Shown one piece after another: positions 36,648 to 45,105 of a DNA stretch of 64,000 bases (within the stretch, counting starts at the first letter, position 1; every line of letters starts with the position of its first letter). Made by a program: the position numbers and the translations under genes. Below the pieces are notes generated by a model that worked only from the letters and a program-made list of their open reading frames with translations, did not search any database and had not been told where the DNA came from. The stretch covers positions 3,304,001 to 3,368,000 of the forward strand of contig NZ_CP121648.1 of assembly GCF_029714205.1 (NCBI RefSeq), read 5' to 3'. The stretch comes from Methylobacterium sp. CB376 (GTDB lineage: Bacteria; Pseudomonadota; Alphaproteobacteria; Rhizobiales; Beijerinckiaceae).

Positions 36648-38469
36648 AGAGCATCCCTCCCTTCGTCGTGACCTGCTTCAGGTCGCGCATGGCGTTGAGG
36701 AAGCCCAGCGCGCCGGTGCCGTCGCGCGGGTCGAGGTCGGCGGAGACGATGACGCCGGGCCAGCCGCCCACGCCCGACAGGATGGCGACGTGCTGGTGCC
36801 CGTCCGGGCCGCGATAGGTGGTCGGCTGGCCGATGATCCCGGAGCCGGTCTTGAACTGCCACAGGACCTCGCCCGTGCGCGCGTTCACGGCTTTGAACCA
36901 GCCGTCCATGGTGCCGTAGAAGGTGACGTCGCCCGCGGTGACGAGGGTTCCGCTCCAGACCGGGAACTCCTCCCTGATCGACCACGCGGCGCGCTCGCCC
37001 GCGACGTCCCAGGCGGTGTAGACGCCGCGGTGGCCTCCGGGACCGGCCTTCATCCGGACTTCCGACCCGAGATAGGGCGTTCCCGCGATGTAATTCGCCT
37101 CCATATGCTCCTCATCCATGCAGAGGTTCGTATGGGGCAGGTAGAGGAGACCGGTGCGCGGCGAGTAGGCCGAGGGACTCCAGTCCTTGGCGCCCGAGGC
37201 ATTCGGGCAGATGTCGCGCATCACCTTGCCGACCTGGGGCTTCTTTTCCGGAATGTACTGCAGCCGCCCGGTCTTGAGGTCGACGCCGGTGGTGGTGGTG
37301 ATGGCGTGGAAGGGCTTGGCCGACAGCACCTCCCCGCTGGTGCGATCGAGGATGTAGACGTAGCCGTTGCGCTCCGGCCGCACGAGCACCTTCCGGGGCT
37401 GCCCCTTCCAGGTCATGTCGAGCAGGATCTGCTCGTTGATGCCGTCCCAGTCGTAGAGGTCGTGAGGGCTCCACTGGTAGAACCAGCGCGCCTGCCCCGT
37501 GTCGGCATCCCGCGCGAAGATGCCGGAGGTCCACTTGTTGTCGCCGGGGCGCTGGTCGGCGTTCCACGGACCGGGATTGCCGGTCCCGTGGTAGACGAGG
37601 TTGAGGTCGGGATCGTAGGACAGCCAACCCCAGACCGTGCCGCCGCCCTGTTCCCAGGCGTTGGGCGGCCAGGATCTGACACCGAGATCCTGGCCCTTGT
37701 CGGACTCGTAGAACGGCTTGAAGTCGGATCCGATCAGCACGTCCTTGTCGGGGCCGGTGTTGAAGGCCTTCCAGGCGACCTTGCCGGATTGCTGGTCGAG
37801 GGCCTGGATCCAGCCCCGCACACCCATCTCGCCGCCCGCGTTGCCGACCAGGACCTTGCCGTGGGCGACGAGCGGCGCCATCGTCATGGTCTCGCCCAGG
37901 TGGATGTTGCCGACCCTGGTCTTCCAGGCCTCCACGCCGGTTGCGGCGTCCACCGAGACGACGTTGCCGTCGAGCGTGTTGAAGAAGAGGTGCCCGTCCG
38001 CGTAGGTCGGCCCGCGGTTCACGACGTCGCAGCAGGCGACCCCCTGCGCGGCGGCCTCGGGCTTGGGATTGTACTGCCACTTGAGCGGCGCGCCGGGCTT
38101 CGTCAGGTCGAGCGCGTGGAGGATGTTGGGATAGGGCGAGAGCACGTACATCGTACCGCCCACCACCAGCGGCGAGGATTCCTGCCCGCGGTTCACGCCC
38201 ACCGAGAAGGTGAACGCCACGCGCAGGCTCTTGGCGTTCTCCGGCGTGATCTCCGCCAGCTCGCTGTAGCGCGTGCTGGCGAAGTTCTTGGCCGGCATCG
38301 TCCACTGGCCATCGTCGGCGGGTGCCGCGGCGACCGGAGGGCGGGGATGCTCCTGGGCCCCCGACGTCGGGTCTCGCGCCGCCGTGGAAGGGGCGGGCTC
38401 CTGCGCGGCTGCCAGGATCGGAACGGAGAAGCCGACAAGGAAGCAGGTCCTTAGTACGAGCCTCTTCAC
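36628..38469 (-). CDS. PQQ-dependent methanol/ethanol-type dehydrogenase, lanthanide type (XoxF/ExaF-like)
   Basis: Periplasmic quinoprotein, 613 aa, oxidising a primary alcohol to an aldehyde with PQQ. Eight-bladed propeller with tryptophan-docking-like repeats. The adjacent-cysteine disulfide is in QGVACCDVVNRG. The active-site segment SPHDLYDWDGINEQIL has the catalytic Asp plus a second Asp two residues on, the extra ligand associated with lanthanide rather than calcium enzymes. The GTG at 38469 is preferred (GAGAGG just upstream; perfect signal peptide MKRLVLRTCFLVGFSVPILAAAQ) over an ATG at 38511. First gene of the nine-gene operon. Substrate not determinable by eye. Confidence 0.92.
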   Translation of the reverse strand: MKRLVLRTCFLVGFSVPILAAAQEPAPSTAARDPTSGAQEHPRPPVAAAPADDGQWTMPAKNFASTRYSELAEITPENAKSLRVAFTFSVGVNRGQESSPLVVGGTMYVLSPYPNILHALDLTKPGAPLKWQYNPKPEAAAQGVACCDVVNRGPTYADGHLFFNTLDGNVVSVDAATGVEAWKTRVGNIHLGETMTMAPLVAHGKVLVGNAGGEMGVRGWIQALDQQSGKVAWKAFNTGPDKDVLIGSDFKPFYESDKGQDLGVRSWPPNAWEQGGGTVWGWLSYDPDLNLVYHGTGNPGPWNADQRPGDNKWTSGIFARDADTGQARWFYQWSPHDLYDWDGINEQILLDMTWKGQPRKVLVRPERNGYVYILDRTSGEVLSAKPFHAITTTTGVDLKTGRLQYIPEKKPQVGKVMRDICPNASGAKDWSPSAYSPRTGLLYLPHTNLCMDEEHMEANYIAGTPYLGSEVRMKAGPGGHRGVYTAWDVAGERAAWSIREEFPVWSGTLVTAGDVTFYGTMDGWFKAVNARTGEVLWQFKTGSGIIGQPTTYRGPDGHQHVAILSGVGGWPGVIVSADLDPRDGTGALGFLNAMRDLKQVTTKGGMLYDFALP

Positions 38470-38615
38470 GAGGGCCTCTCTCGCTGTGCGGGACAGCTCT
38501 CCCGCGACCATATCAAAAATCTGATGCTGAAACTAAGTTCCCGGATGGGGCAGTCTCGGCGCGAGACGGCCTCCGGACTTATCTTGTGTTAATCGACGAG
38601 AGGCGATGGCCGCTC

Positions 38616-38629
38616 AATTCCTGAGAATT
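38616..38629. promoter_or_regulatory. Inverted repeat upstream of the dehydrogenase operon
   Basis: AATTC-CTGA-GAATT is a perfect 5-bp inverted repeat in a lower-GC stretch about 150 bp upstream of the dehydrogenase start. It could be a regulator site for the operon; no matching site was seen elsewhere in the window. Confidence 0.35.
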
Positions 38630-38746
38630 CGACTGGGCTGAGCTCCGTCGTTTGAGCGGACATTCCCGCATCATGCCCCCTCGCGGGCGCCGCGAAGGAT
38701 CCGCGCGGGCGGCACGGCCCCGGTCGGGACTGCGCCGGGTGCCGCC

Positions 38747-38871
38747 TCATGCGACATCCGGTTGATGGCTTCGCCATCTCGCATTTCGGCAAGGCGGATG
38801 TCGGCTTCGCTCAGGCGCCGCGCTCAGGCGCGTGATCCGGGATCCGCTTCGATCAAGCCGATCCCGGATCA
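38747..38871 (-). repeat. Structured intergenic repeat, family 1, copy d
   Basis: Head variant (GCGACATCCGGTTGATGGCTTCGCCATC...), core GGCTTCGCTCAGGCGCCGCGC, and the hairpin TGATCCGGGATCCGCTT (38833-38849) pairing with 38855-38871 with one mismatch. The TetR gene's stop codon is 38869-38871, the final triplet of the hairpin. Sequence identity with copy a continues eight bases past the hairpin into the coding region (AGGCGTCC). Confidence 0.85.
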
Positions 38872-39486
38872 GGCGTCCGCGCCGGGCTTCGTCCGGGACG
38901 CTTCCCCGTCCGGCGGGCCGCCCGCCGCGTCCGAACAAGCCGCCAGGACCTCGTCGCGCAGGGGACCCGGACCGACCCCCCGCGCCACGACGACCGCCCC
39001 GACCATCGCGGCGAGACGCCGGATGGCCGCGGCGCGCGCCCGCGCCGGGCCCCGCCCATCGGGTTCCGCGGCCGCGACGCGGGCGACGATGTCCTCGACC
39101 CCCCGCGCGAGGGCCGCCGCCACCTCGGCCGAGCCGCGGCCCGCATCGATCCCGAGGGCCGCGACGGGACAGCCCACGCCCGGATGCGCGACGTGGTCCG
39201 CCGAGAGGTACTCGGCCAGGTAGGCGGCGAGGGCCGCCGCCGCGCCCTCGCGCGCGCGGCGCCGGTCGAACCGGTCCGCGTGGCCCGCGAAGGCCGCGCC
39301 GAGGGCCGCGGCGACGAGGTCATCCTTGGACCGGAAGTGCTTGTAGAAGCCGCCATGCGTCATCCCGGCCGCCTCCATCACGTCGGCGATGCTGGTCGCC
39401 TCGATCCCGCGCTCCCGGAGCAGGCGCGAGGCCGCCTCGACGATGCGGACCCGGCTCGCCGCCGCGGCCTCCTTGGAGACGCGCAT
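38869..39486 (-). CDS. TetR family transcriptional regulator
   Basis: 205-aa repressor-type regulator. The N-terminal HTH is RVRIVEAASRLLRERGIEATSIADVMEAAGMTHGGFYKHFRSKDDL, residues about 11-60. The C-terminal part resembles the TetR_C group with HPGVGCPVAALGIDAG, common in regulators of oxidoreductase genes. The ATG at 39486 has GGAGGAAGGG directly upstream; an ATG at 39519 is less likely. Divergent from the SDR / Fe-S operon, with two inverted repeats between, so it probably represses that operon and itself. Confidence 0.9.
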   Translation of the reverse strand: MRVSKEAAAASRVRIVEAASRLLRERGIEATSIADVMEAAGMTHGGFYKHFRSKDDLVAAALGAAFAGHADRFDRRRAREGAAAALAAYLAEYLSADHVAHPGVGCPVAALGIDAGRGSAEVAAALARGVEDIVARVAAAEPDGRGPARARAAAIRRLAAMVGAVVVARGVGPGPLRDEVLAACSDAAGGPPDGEASRTKPGADA

Positions 39487-39512
39487 CCCTTCCTCCCCCC
39501 GCTGCCTGCCGG

Positions 39513-39564
39513 TTGACATTTAGATGATAGGTGACATCCTCGCAATTAGATGTCGATTGACATC
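39513..39564. promoter_or_regulatory. Divergent promoter region with two TetR-type operators
   Basis: GATGTC-GATT-GACATC (39549-39564) is a perfect 6-bp inverted repeat with a 4-base spacer. A second copy with one mismatch, GATGAT-AGGT-GACATC, lies 26 bp away at 39523-39538. TTGACA at 39513-39518 could be a -35 for the rightward operon. On the other strand TTGCGA and TAAATG are 17 bp apart for tetR. The operators overlap both. Confidence 0.65.
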
Positions 39565-40395
39565 CCATCTGCCCGGCGAGGTCGCCCCGATGTTCCCTGC
39601 CCTCTCCCGCCCCCTCCCCGCCTGCGCGACCGCTACGGGCCCGCCGCCCTCGTGACCGGAGCCTCGGACGGGATCGGACGCGCCTTCGCGCGTCAGCTGG
39701 CCGCGGCGGGGTTCGACCTCGTCCTCACGGCGCGCCGCGAGGCGGTCCTGACCGAGCTCGCGGGCGCGCTGCGGAGCCGCCACGGCGTCGACGTGCAGGT
39801 GCTGGCCGCCGATCTCGCCGAGGCCGAGCAGGTGGGGCGGATCGCGGAGGCGACGGCCGGCCGCGACCTCGGCCTCCTCGTCGCCGCCGCAGGCTTCGGC
39901 ACGTCCGGCCCGTTCATCGAGGGCGACCTCGCGGCCGAGCTCGGCATGATCGACGTCAATTGCCGCTCCCTGGCTGAGGTGACGCACGTCTTCGCGCGCC
40001 GCTTCGCCGAGCGGGGGCGCGGCGGCATCGTCCTGCTGAGTTCGCTGGTGGCGTTCCAGGGCGTGCCCCGGGCGGCCAACTACGCGGCGACCAAGGCCTA
40101 CGTGCAGAGCCTGGCCGAGGGTCTGCACGCGGAGCTGCGCGCGCGCGGCGTCGACGTCCTGGCCGCGGCGCCCGGCCCGGTCGTGAGCGGCTTCGGCGGG
40201 CGTGCCGGGATGCGGATCGCGGCGGGCCAGACGCCCGACGAGGTCGCGGCGGGCAGCCTGCGCGCCCTGGGACGGCGGGCCACCGTTCGCCCCGGCTTCC
40301 TGGCGAAGGCGCTGGAGACGGCGCTCACCCCGCTGCCCCGTTTCGGCCGGGTGGCGATGATGGGCCGGGTCATGGCCGGGATGACCGCGCGATGA
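39550..40395 (+). CDS. Short-chain dehydrogenase/reductase
   Basis: 281-aa NAD(P)-dependent oxidoreductase of the classical SDR group. Cofactor loop TGASDGIGRAFARQL, VAAAGFGTSG (NAG region), LLSSLVAFQGVPRAANYAATKAYV with the Ser...YxxxK catalytic set, and APGPV. The only in-frame start before the Rossmann fold is the ATG at 39550, which falls inside the second operator; no ribosome site precedes it, so the transcript may be leaderless. Overlaps the next gene by four bases (ATGA). Substrate unknown. Confidence 0.88.
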   Translation: MSIDIPSARRGRPDVPCPLPPPPRLRDRYGPAALVTGASDGIGRAFARQLAAAGFDLVLTARREAVLTELAGALRSRHGVDVQVLAADLAEAEQVGRIAEATAGRDLGLLVAAAGFGTSGPFIEGDLAAELGMIDVNCRSLAEVTHVFARRFAERGRGGIVLLSSLVAFQGVPRAANYAATKAYVQSLAEGLHAELRARGVDVLAAAPGPVVSGFGGRAGMRIAAGQTPDEVAAGSLRALGRRATVRPGFLAKALETALTPLPRFGRVAMMGRVMAGMTAR

Positions 40396-41720
40396 TGCCC
40401 GCTTCCGAGGGGCCCGCTCCCCTGCGCGCCGTGGCGGGCGGCGACGGCGTCGTCCCGCGGCTTCGCGGCGACGACCTGCTGGCGCTGGCCCGGGCCTGCG
40501 GCGCCGACGATTGCGGCCTGGCCTCGATCACGGATCCGGCGCTGCGCGAGGAGGTTCCCTCCGTGACGAGGGCCTTTCCGGCCGCCCGGACCCTCCTCGC
40601 CCTGGTCGGGCGCATGCACCGCGAGCCGGTGCGCTCCCCGGCCCGCTCGGTGGCGAACCTGGAATTCCACAGCTCGGGTCACGACCTCGACGGGGTCGCG
40701 CGCCGGATCGTGCGCCGGCTGGAGGATTCGGGCATCCGCGCGCTCAATCCGGCCATGGCCTTCCCGATGGAGGTGGACGATTTCCCGGCGCGGGCCTGGG
40801 TGGTCTCGCACAAGCGGTTCGCGGAGGCCGCCGGGCTGGGCCGGATGGGCCTGCACCGGAGCCTGATCCATCCCCGCTTCGGCTCCTTCGTCCTGCTGAA
40901 CACGGTGCTGATCGCGGCCGAGGTCGACGCGCCCGGGACGCCCCTGGACGTCGCCCCGTGCGTGTCGTGCAAGCTCTGCGTGGCGGCCTGCCCGGTCGGG
41001 GCCCTGAAGCCGGACGGGGCGTTCGATTTCTCGGCCTGCCTGAACCACAATTACCAGCAGTTCATGGGCGGCTTCGCCAACTTCGTCGAGGACATCGCGG
41101 AGAGCCGCTCGGCCGCCGATTACCGCGCCAAGCACGGCTACGCCGAGACGGTGACGCGCTGGCAGAGCCTGTCCTACGGCCCGACCTACAACGCGGCCTA
41201 CTGCATCGCGGTCTGCCCGGCCGGCGAGGACGTGATCGGCCCCTACCTCGCCGACAAGGCCGGCCACCTCCGCGCCGTCGTGGATCCGCTGAAGGCGCGG
41301 ACCGAGCCGGTCTACGTCGTGCGCGGCAGCGACGCGGCCGCGCACGCGGCGCGCCGCTTCCCGCACAAGCGCCTCCGCTTCGTGCGCCAGGGCGCCCGGG
41401 CCACCACCGTCCAGGGCTTCCTGTTCGGCATGCCGCTGACCTTCCAGCCCGGGCGGGCCGGCGCCCTCTCGGCGGTCTATCACTTCGCCTTCACGGGGCG
41501 CGAGGCGGCGAATGCCACGGTGACGATCCGCGACCGGCGCATCACGGTGGCCGAGGGGCACCTCGGCCGACCGGACCTGCGCGTCACCGTCGAGGGGGCG
41601 GCCTGGCTGCGGTTCCTGAACCGGGAGGTCAGCCTGCTGCGCCTGCTCGCCACCGGCCGCCTGCGCCTGCGCGGCTCCCCGCGGCTGCTCGCCGCCTTCG
41701 GACGCTGCTTCCCGGCCTGA
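40392..41720 (+). CDS. 4Fe-4S ferredoxin-type protein fused to an SCP2 sterol-carrier domain
   Basis: 442-aa two-domain protein. The N-terminal part resembles epoxyqueuosine-reductase/reductive-dehalogenase-like iron-sulfur proteins, with CVSCKLCVAACPVGAL and a second site CIAVCP, suggesting two [4Fe-4S] clusters. The C-terminal ~100 residues read as an SCP2 lipid-binding domain (YHFAFTGREAANATVTIRD, GHLGRPDLRVTVEG, WLRFLNREVSLLRLLATGRL). Co-transcribed with the SDR gene under the TetR regulator. A redox role on a lipid-like or hydrophobic substrate is inferred. Confidence 0.8.
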   Translation: MMPASEGPAPLRAVAGGDGVVPRLRGDDLLALARACGADDCGLASITDPALREEVPSVTRAFPAARTLLALVGRMHREPVRSPARSVANLEFHSSGHDLDGVARRIVRRLEDSGIRALNPAMAFPMEVDDFPARAWVVSHKRFAEAAGLGRMGLHRSLIHPRFGSFVLLNTVLIAAEVDAPGTPLDVAPCVSCKLCVAACPVGALKPDGAFDFSACLNHNYQQFMGGFANFVEDIAESRSAADYRAKHGYAETVTRWQSLSYGPTYNAAYCIAVCPAGEDVIGPYLADKAGHLRAVVDPLKARTEPVYVVRGSDAAAHAARRFPHKRLRFVRQGARATTVQGFLFGMPLTFQPGRAGALSAVYHFAFTGREAANATVTIRDRRITVAEGHLGRPDLRVTVEGAAWLRFLNREVSLLRLLATGRLRLRGSPRLLAAFGRCFPA

Positions 41721-41734
41721 GCGGAGGCGGGATC

Positions 41735-41841
41735 ACCCGACATCCGACGGATCGCGTCGCCATGCGGATTTGGGCTTCGCTCAAGCGCCGCGCGGGCTTG
41801 TGACACGCTGTCCGGAACTGATCGTCCGGACAGCGGATCAC
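41735..41841 (-). repeat. Structured intergenic repeat, family 1, copy e
   Basis: Head GACATCCGACGGATCGCGTCGCCATGCGGAT, core TTGGGCTTCGCTCAAGCGCCGCGCGGGC, and a copy-b-type hairpin: GTGACACGCTGTCCGGA (41800-41816) pairs with TCCGGACAGCGGATCAC (41825-41841) with two mismatches. It lies between convergent genes; the stop of the DUF1330 remnant (41838-41840) is inside the outer arm. Confidence 0.85.
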
Positions 41842-42104
41842 ACCCCCTCGACGATGCGGATGTCGCGCTCGGCGCTGCCCGCCAGGAGGGCCAGCGCCTC
41901 TTGGTAGGCCGGGCTGTCATGGGCCGGGCTGTCATGGGCCGGGCTGTCATGGGCCGCGCGGGCCTGCTCCACGCTGTCGGACTCGATGAGCACGGTGCGC
42001 TGCGGGAGCCCGGCCTCGCAGACCTGGGCCGGCAACCCGCGGGCCAGGATGCGGCCGCCGGCCGCCGCGATCGCCGGAGCGCTGCGCCTCGCGTAGGAGG
42101 GTGC
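41838..42104 (-). pseudogene. DUF1330-family gene remnant, N-terminus lost
   Basis: The frame PSYARRSAPAIAAAGGRILARG...VLIESDSVEQARAAHDSP...YQEALALLAGSAERDIRIVEGV is the middle and end of a DUF1330 protein (small ferredoxin-like fold, about 95 aa). The expected start (roughly M..GYWIAHVDVTDPEAY) is missing: upstream lies a GC-rich non-matching stretch and then the acyltransferase stop at 42139. A 15-bp unit repeated three times inserts extra AHDSP copies before YQEAL. I infer truncation by the event that placed the acyltransferase gene here. Confidence 0.65.
41908..41952. repeat. 15-bp tandem repeat, three units
   Basis: GCCGGGCTGTCATGG repeated three times exactly, inside the DUF1330 remnant, adding repeated AHDSP residues at a conserved place. 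Perfect copies suggest a recent slippage event in a gene no longer under selection. Confidence 0.9.
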
Positions 42105-42138
42105 GCGTCGGCGCCGATGCGGCTCCGCGGCCGCGGCG

Positions 42139-43308
42139 TCAGGACGCGCTCTTGGTCGAGGCGATGGTCCCGTCGCGTCCGGAGCGCGGGTAGCCCCCCC
42201 GCACGCGGGCCCGGGCCGCGGCAATCCCCGCCGCGATCCCGTCCTTGCGCTCAGCCACGAAGCGCAGGACCGCCTTCTTCCTCAGCATGACCTTCGATTC
42301 GAGCCCGTGCCAGGAGATCGCCGCGAAGACGGAGGTCACGCAGAGGCTGAGCACGAAGTTCAGGTACCAGACGCGGTGGCCCGGCATCAGCTGGGTGACG
42401 GCCTGCTGCACGGGAAAGCCGTACAGGTAGAGCCCGTACGAGTAATCGGCCGCCCTCGTCAGCCACTTTCCTCGGAAATCCAAGAGACCAATGTATATAG
42501 TCACGTATGAAACGAAAACGGAGGCAAGATCCTCGGCAACGCGGCTCGATTGCAGGACGCAGAAGGCGTAAAGGCCGGTGCAGATCAGGAACAGCAGCGT
42601 GGAATGGGCGATGACTTCCTTATTCAGGTAGAGCGCGACGCCGAACATGAAGCACAGGACGAGCATCCTGCCCGGAGGCTGGGCGGCCGATGCCAAGCTG
42701 CCGCCGCTGTGATCCCTCATGATCAGCAGGACGAGGAAGGCCGCGAAGGCGCCGAGGAAGAGGCGCGGGCGCTGCGTGAGCCCGATCACGGCGGCGATGC
42801 TGATCGCCACGTAGCATTCCAGCTCGTGGGGGATCGTCCATAGCTGGGCGTTGACCAGGTTGGGTACCGGCAGATCATTGAACACCCCCGGCAACGTGAA
42901 ATGCACGTCGCCGAATACGTTCAGCAAGTAGACATAGAACGTCTTGTCGGTGAAGTATCCGCGCAAGGTCAGAACCGTGAAGAGCGGGCCGAGGATCAGG
43001 GCCGAAATCACGACCTCCGCCGTGAGCGCGGGAAAGATGCGGATCACCCGGAGCACGGCGAAGGACAAGAGGTCGTTTCTCACCACGGAGCCGGCCACCA
43101 GGAAGCCCGAGAGCGCAAAGAATGCCGGGACCAGGAACCACACCAGGATCTTCAGAGGGCTGTGATACAAACTTTCCTCTACAACCAAGCCATAACTCGT
43201 CGCCACCGAATGCCAAAGGATGATACAAATAGACAAAGATGTACGCAATAAATCAAATCCCCGTGGCCGGCAGCTTGCCTGCTGCCATTTCACGTCAAGC
43301 GAAGTCAT
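42139..43308 (-). CDS. Acyltransferase 3 family membrane protein (OafA-like)
   Basis: 389-aa polytopic inner-membrane protein that probably O-acylates a surface sugar. Family marks: RGFDLLRTSLSICIILWHS (the R..D..R..A..H region), PAFFALSGFLVAGS, WTIPHELECYV and YSYGLYLYGFPVQQ. About ten hydrophobic segments, with a basic cytoplasmic tail (SGRDGTIASTKSAS). GC content is visibly lower than surrounding DNA, especially 42440-43260, suggesting later arrival. Starts at 43308, with the HWE kinase gene divergent. Confidence 0.88.
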   Translation of the reverse strand: MTSLDVKWQQASCRPRGFDLLRTSLSICIILWHSVATSYGLVVEESLYHSPLKILVWFLVPAFFALSGFLVAGSVVRNDLLSFAVLRVIRIFPALTAEVVISALILGPLFTVLTLRGYFTDKTFYVYLLNVFGDVHFTLPGVFNDLPVPNLVNAQLWTIPHELECYVAISIAAVIGLTQRPRLFLGAFAAFLVLLIMRDHSGGSLASAAQPPGRMLVLCFMFGVALYLNKEVIAHSTLLFLICTGLYAFCVLQSSRVAEDLASVFVSYVTIYIGLLDFRGKWLTRAADYSYGLYLYGFPVQQAVTQLMPGHRVWYLNFVLSLCVTSVFAAISWHGLESKVMLRKKAVLRFVAERKDGIAAGIAAARARVRGGYPRSGRDGTIASTKSAS

Positions 43309-43488
43309 CGGATCGCTCCATTGCGGATCGATGTCAGGTCGCGGCCCGCAGCGGTTATCTAGGCATTCCTTCGAGCGCCGATGTTGACGGTCATCAAATC
43401 GGCCCGCCGGCGCGTGCTGCGCGGCATTTGCGCCGATTCGATTCCGCGGGCTAACCTTCGCGGCGTTCACGGGCCGATGCGCGGGAGG

Positions 43489-44964
43489 ATGCGATTGAGC
43501 GCCCCATGGCCGCCCGGCGACGGCGAGATGAGCCGGCGCATCCGTGGGTACGACTGGGCCTCGACGCCGCTCGGACCGGTCGAGGGATGGTCGCCGCCGC
43601 TGCGGATCATGGTCGAGCAGGTGCTCGCCTGCGCGGCCGTGTCCTCGCTGGTCTGCGGCCCCGCGCGCATCCTGATCTACAACGACGCGGCCGCCCGCCT
43701 GTACGGCGACCGACACCCGGCGGCGCTGGGCCGGCCGCTCCCGGAGGTGTTTCCGGAAGGCTGGGCGGTCGTCGCCCCCTTCTACGCGCGCGCCTTCGCC
43801 GGCGAGAGCGTCGCCGTCGCGGCGCAGCCCCTCGACACGCGCGGCGAGGGCGATCCGGGCGCGGACGTGTTCGACGCCTTCCTGACGCCGGTGCGCGACG
43901 GCCCGACCGTCGCGCAGGTCCACATGGTCGGCATCGAGGTCGGCACCCGCGCGCGGGCCGAGGCGGCTTTGCGCGAGAGCGAGGCCCGCCAGCGGGTCCT
44001 GATCGAGGGCATCCCGCAGCTCATCTGGCGCTCGCGGGACGGCGGACACTGGATCTGGTCCAGCCCGCAATGGAGCGCCTTCACCGGCCTCTCGGCCGAG
44101 GCGAGCCGCGATCTCGGCTGGCTGGAAGCCCTGCACCCGGACGACCGGCAGGCGGCGGCCGCCGCCTGGGTCGACGCGGATTCCGGCGGCCCGCTGATGA
44201 TGGAGACCCGCATCTACAACGCCTCCGAGGGGCGCCACGGCTGGTTCGCGACCCGCGCCGCGCCGGTGCGCACCGAGAGCGGCGCGGTGATCGAGTGGCT
44301 CGGTACCTCGACGGACATCGATCAGCTGCTGCGGCTGCGGGAGCGCCAGAGAGTGCTGGTGGCGGAACTCCAGCACCGCACCCGCAACCTGCTCGGCGTG
44401 GTCCGGGCGATCGCCGACCGCGTGATCCCGGGCGAGGCCGCCCTCGCGGAGGTCCGCACGCGGTTCCACGACCGGCTCGCCGCGCTCGCGCGCGTGAACG
44501 GCCTGCTCTCGCGCCTCGAGGACAGCGACCGGATCGCCTTCGACGCGCTCATCCGCACCGAGCTCGCCGGCCACGGCGTCGTGGTCGATGGGCGCGGCGG
44601 CCGGGTCGCGCTCGAGGGACCGCGCGGCATCCCCCTGCGCTCGGCGACGGTGCAGACGCTCGCCCTGGGCTTGCACGAACTGGCCACCAACGCGCTCAAA
44701 TACGGGGCCCTGTCGCGGCCGGAGGGCCGCCTGAGCGTGTCCTGGCAGGTGGTTCGGAGTGCGGGCGGCGCGCGGCTGCGGGTCGCGTGGCGGGAGCGCG
44801 GCGTGAGGGTGCCGCTCGGAGCGGACGGAGAGCCCCCGCGCCGCGGCTACGGCCTGGAACTGATCGAGCGGGCGCTGCCCTATCAGCTCAGCGCCGAGGT
44901 CGCCTACAGGCTCGGACCCGACGGCGTCGACTGCACGATCATGCTGCCGCTCGCGCCCGGCTGA
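43489..44964 (+). CDS. PAS-domain HWE-family sensor histidine kinase
   Basis: About 491 aa, without membrane segments. The N-terminal PAS-like part has RRIRGYDWASTPLGPVEGW, a common motif of these kinases; a second PAS domain follows at GIPQLIWRSRDGGHWIWSSPQW. The HWE kinase core has the phospho-acceptor in LQHRTRNLLGVVRAIADR, the N-box LALGLHELATNALKYGALS and WRERG. Usually controls general stress or light responses, often through an orphan response regulator; none is adjacent. Start uncertain: ATGs at 43477, 43489 and 43528 or a TTG at 43495, with GGGAGG at 43483-43488. Confidence 0.87.
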   Translation: MRLSAPWPPGDGEMSRRIRGYDWASTPLGPVEGWSPPLRIMVEQVLACAAVSSLVCGPARILIYNDAAARLYGDRHPAALGRPLPEVFPEGWAVVAPFYARAFAGESVAVAAQPLDTRGEGDPGADVFDAFLTPVRDGPTVAQVHMVGIEVGTRARAEAALRESEARQRVLIEGIPQLIWRSRDGGHWIWSSPQWSAFTGLSAEASRDLGWLEALHPDDRQAAAAAWVDADSGGPLMMETRIYNASEGRHGWFATRAAPVRTESGAVIEWLGTSTDIDQLLRLRERQRVLVAELQHRTRNLLGVVRAIADRVIPGEAALAEVRTRFHDRLAALARVNGLLSRLEDSDRIAFDALIRTELAGHGVVVDGRGGRVALEGPRGIPLRSATVQTLALGLHELATNALKYGALSRPEGRLSVSWQVVRSAGGARLRVAWRERGVRVPLGADGEPPRRGYGLELIERALPYQLSAEVAYRLGPDGVDCTIMLPLAPG

Positions 44965-45105
44965 GCCTTCCGCCGCGGCCGTGACGCGGGACGGGCTCCT
45001 GCGGGCGTCGCCCCGGGCGGGCCGGCCGCAAGGGCCCGCGCGGGCCGTCCGAACCTGCCTGCGGCTGGCGGGTTGCTCCCGGGACGACCGCTTCCGGAGC
45101 CCGCC

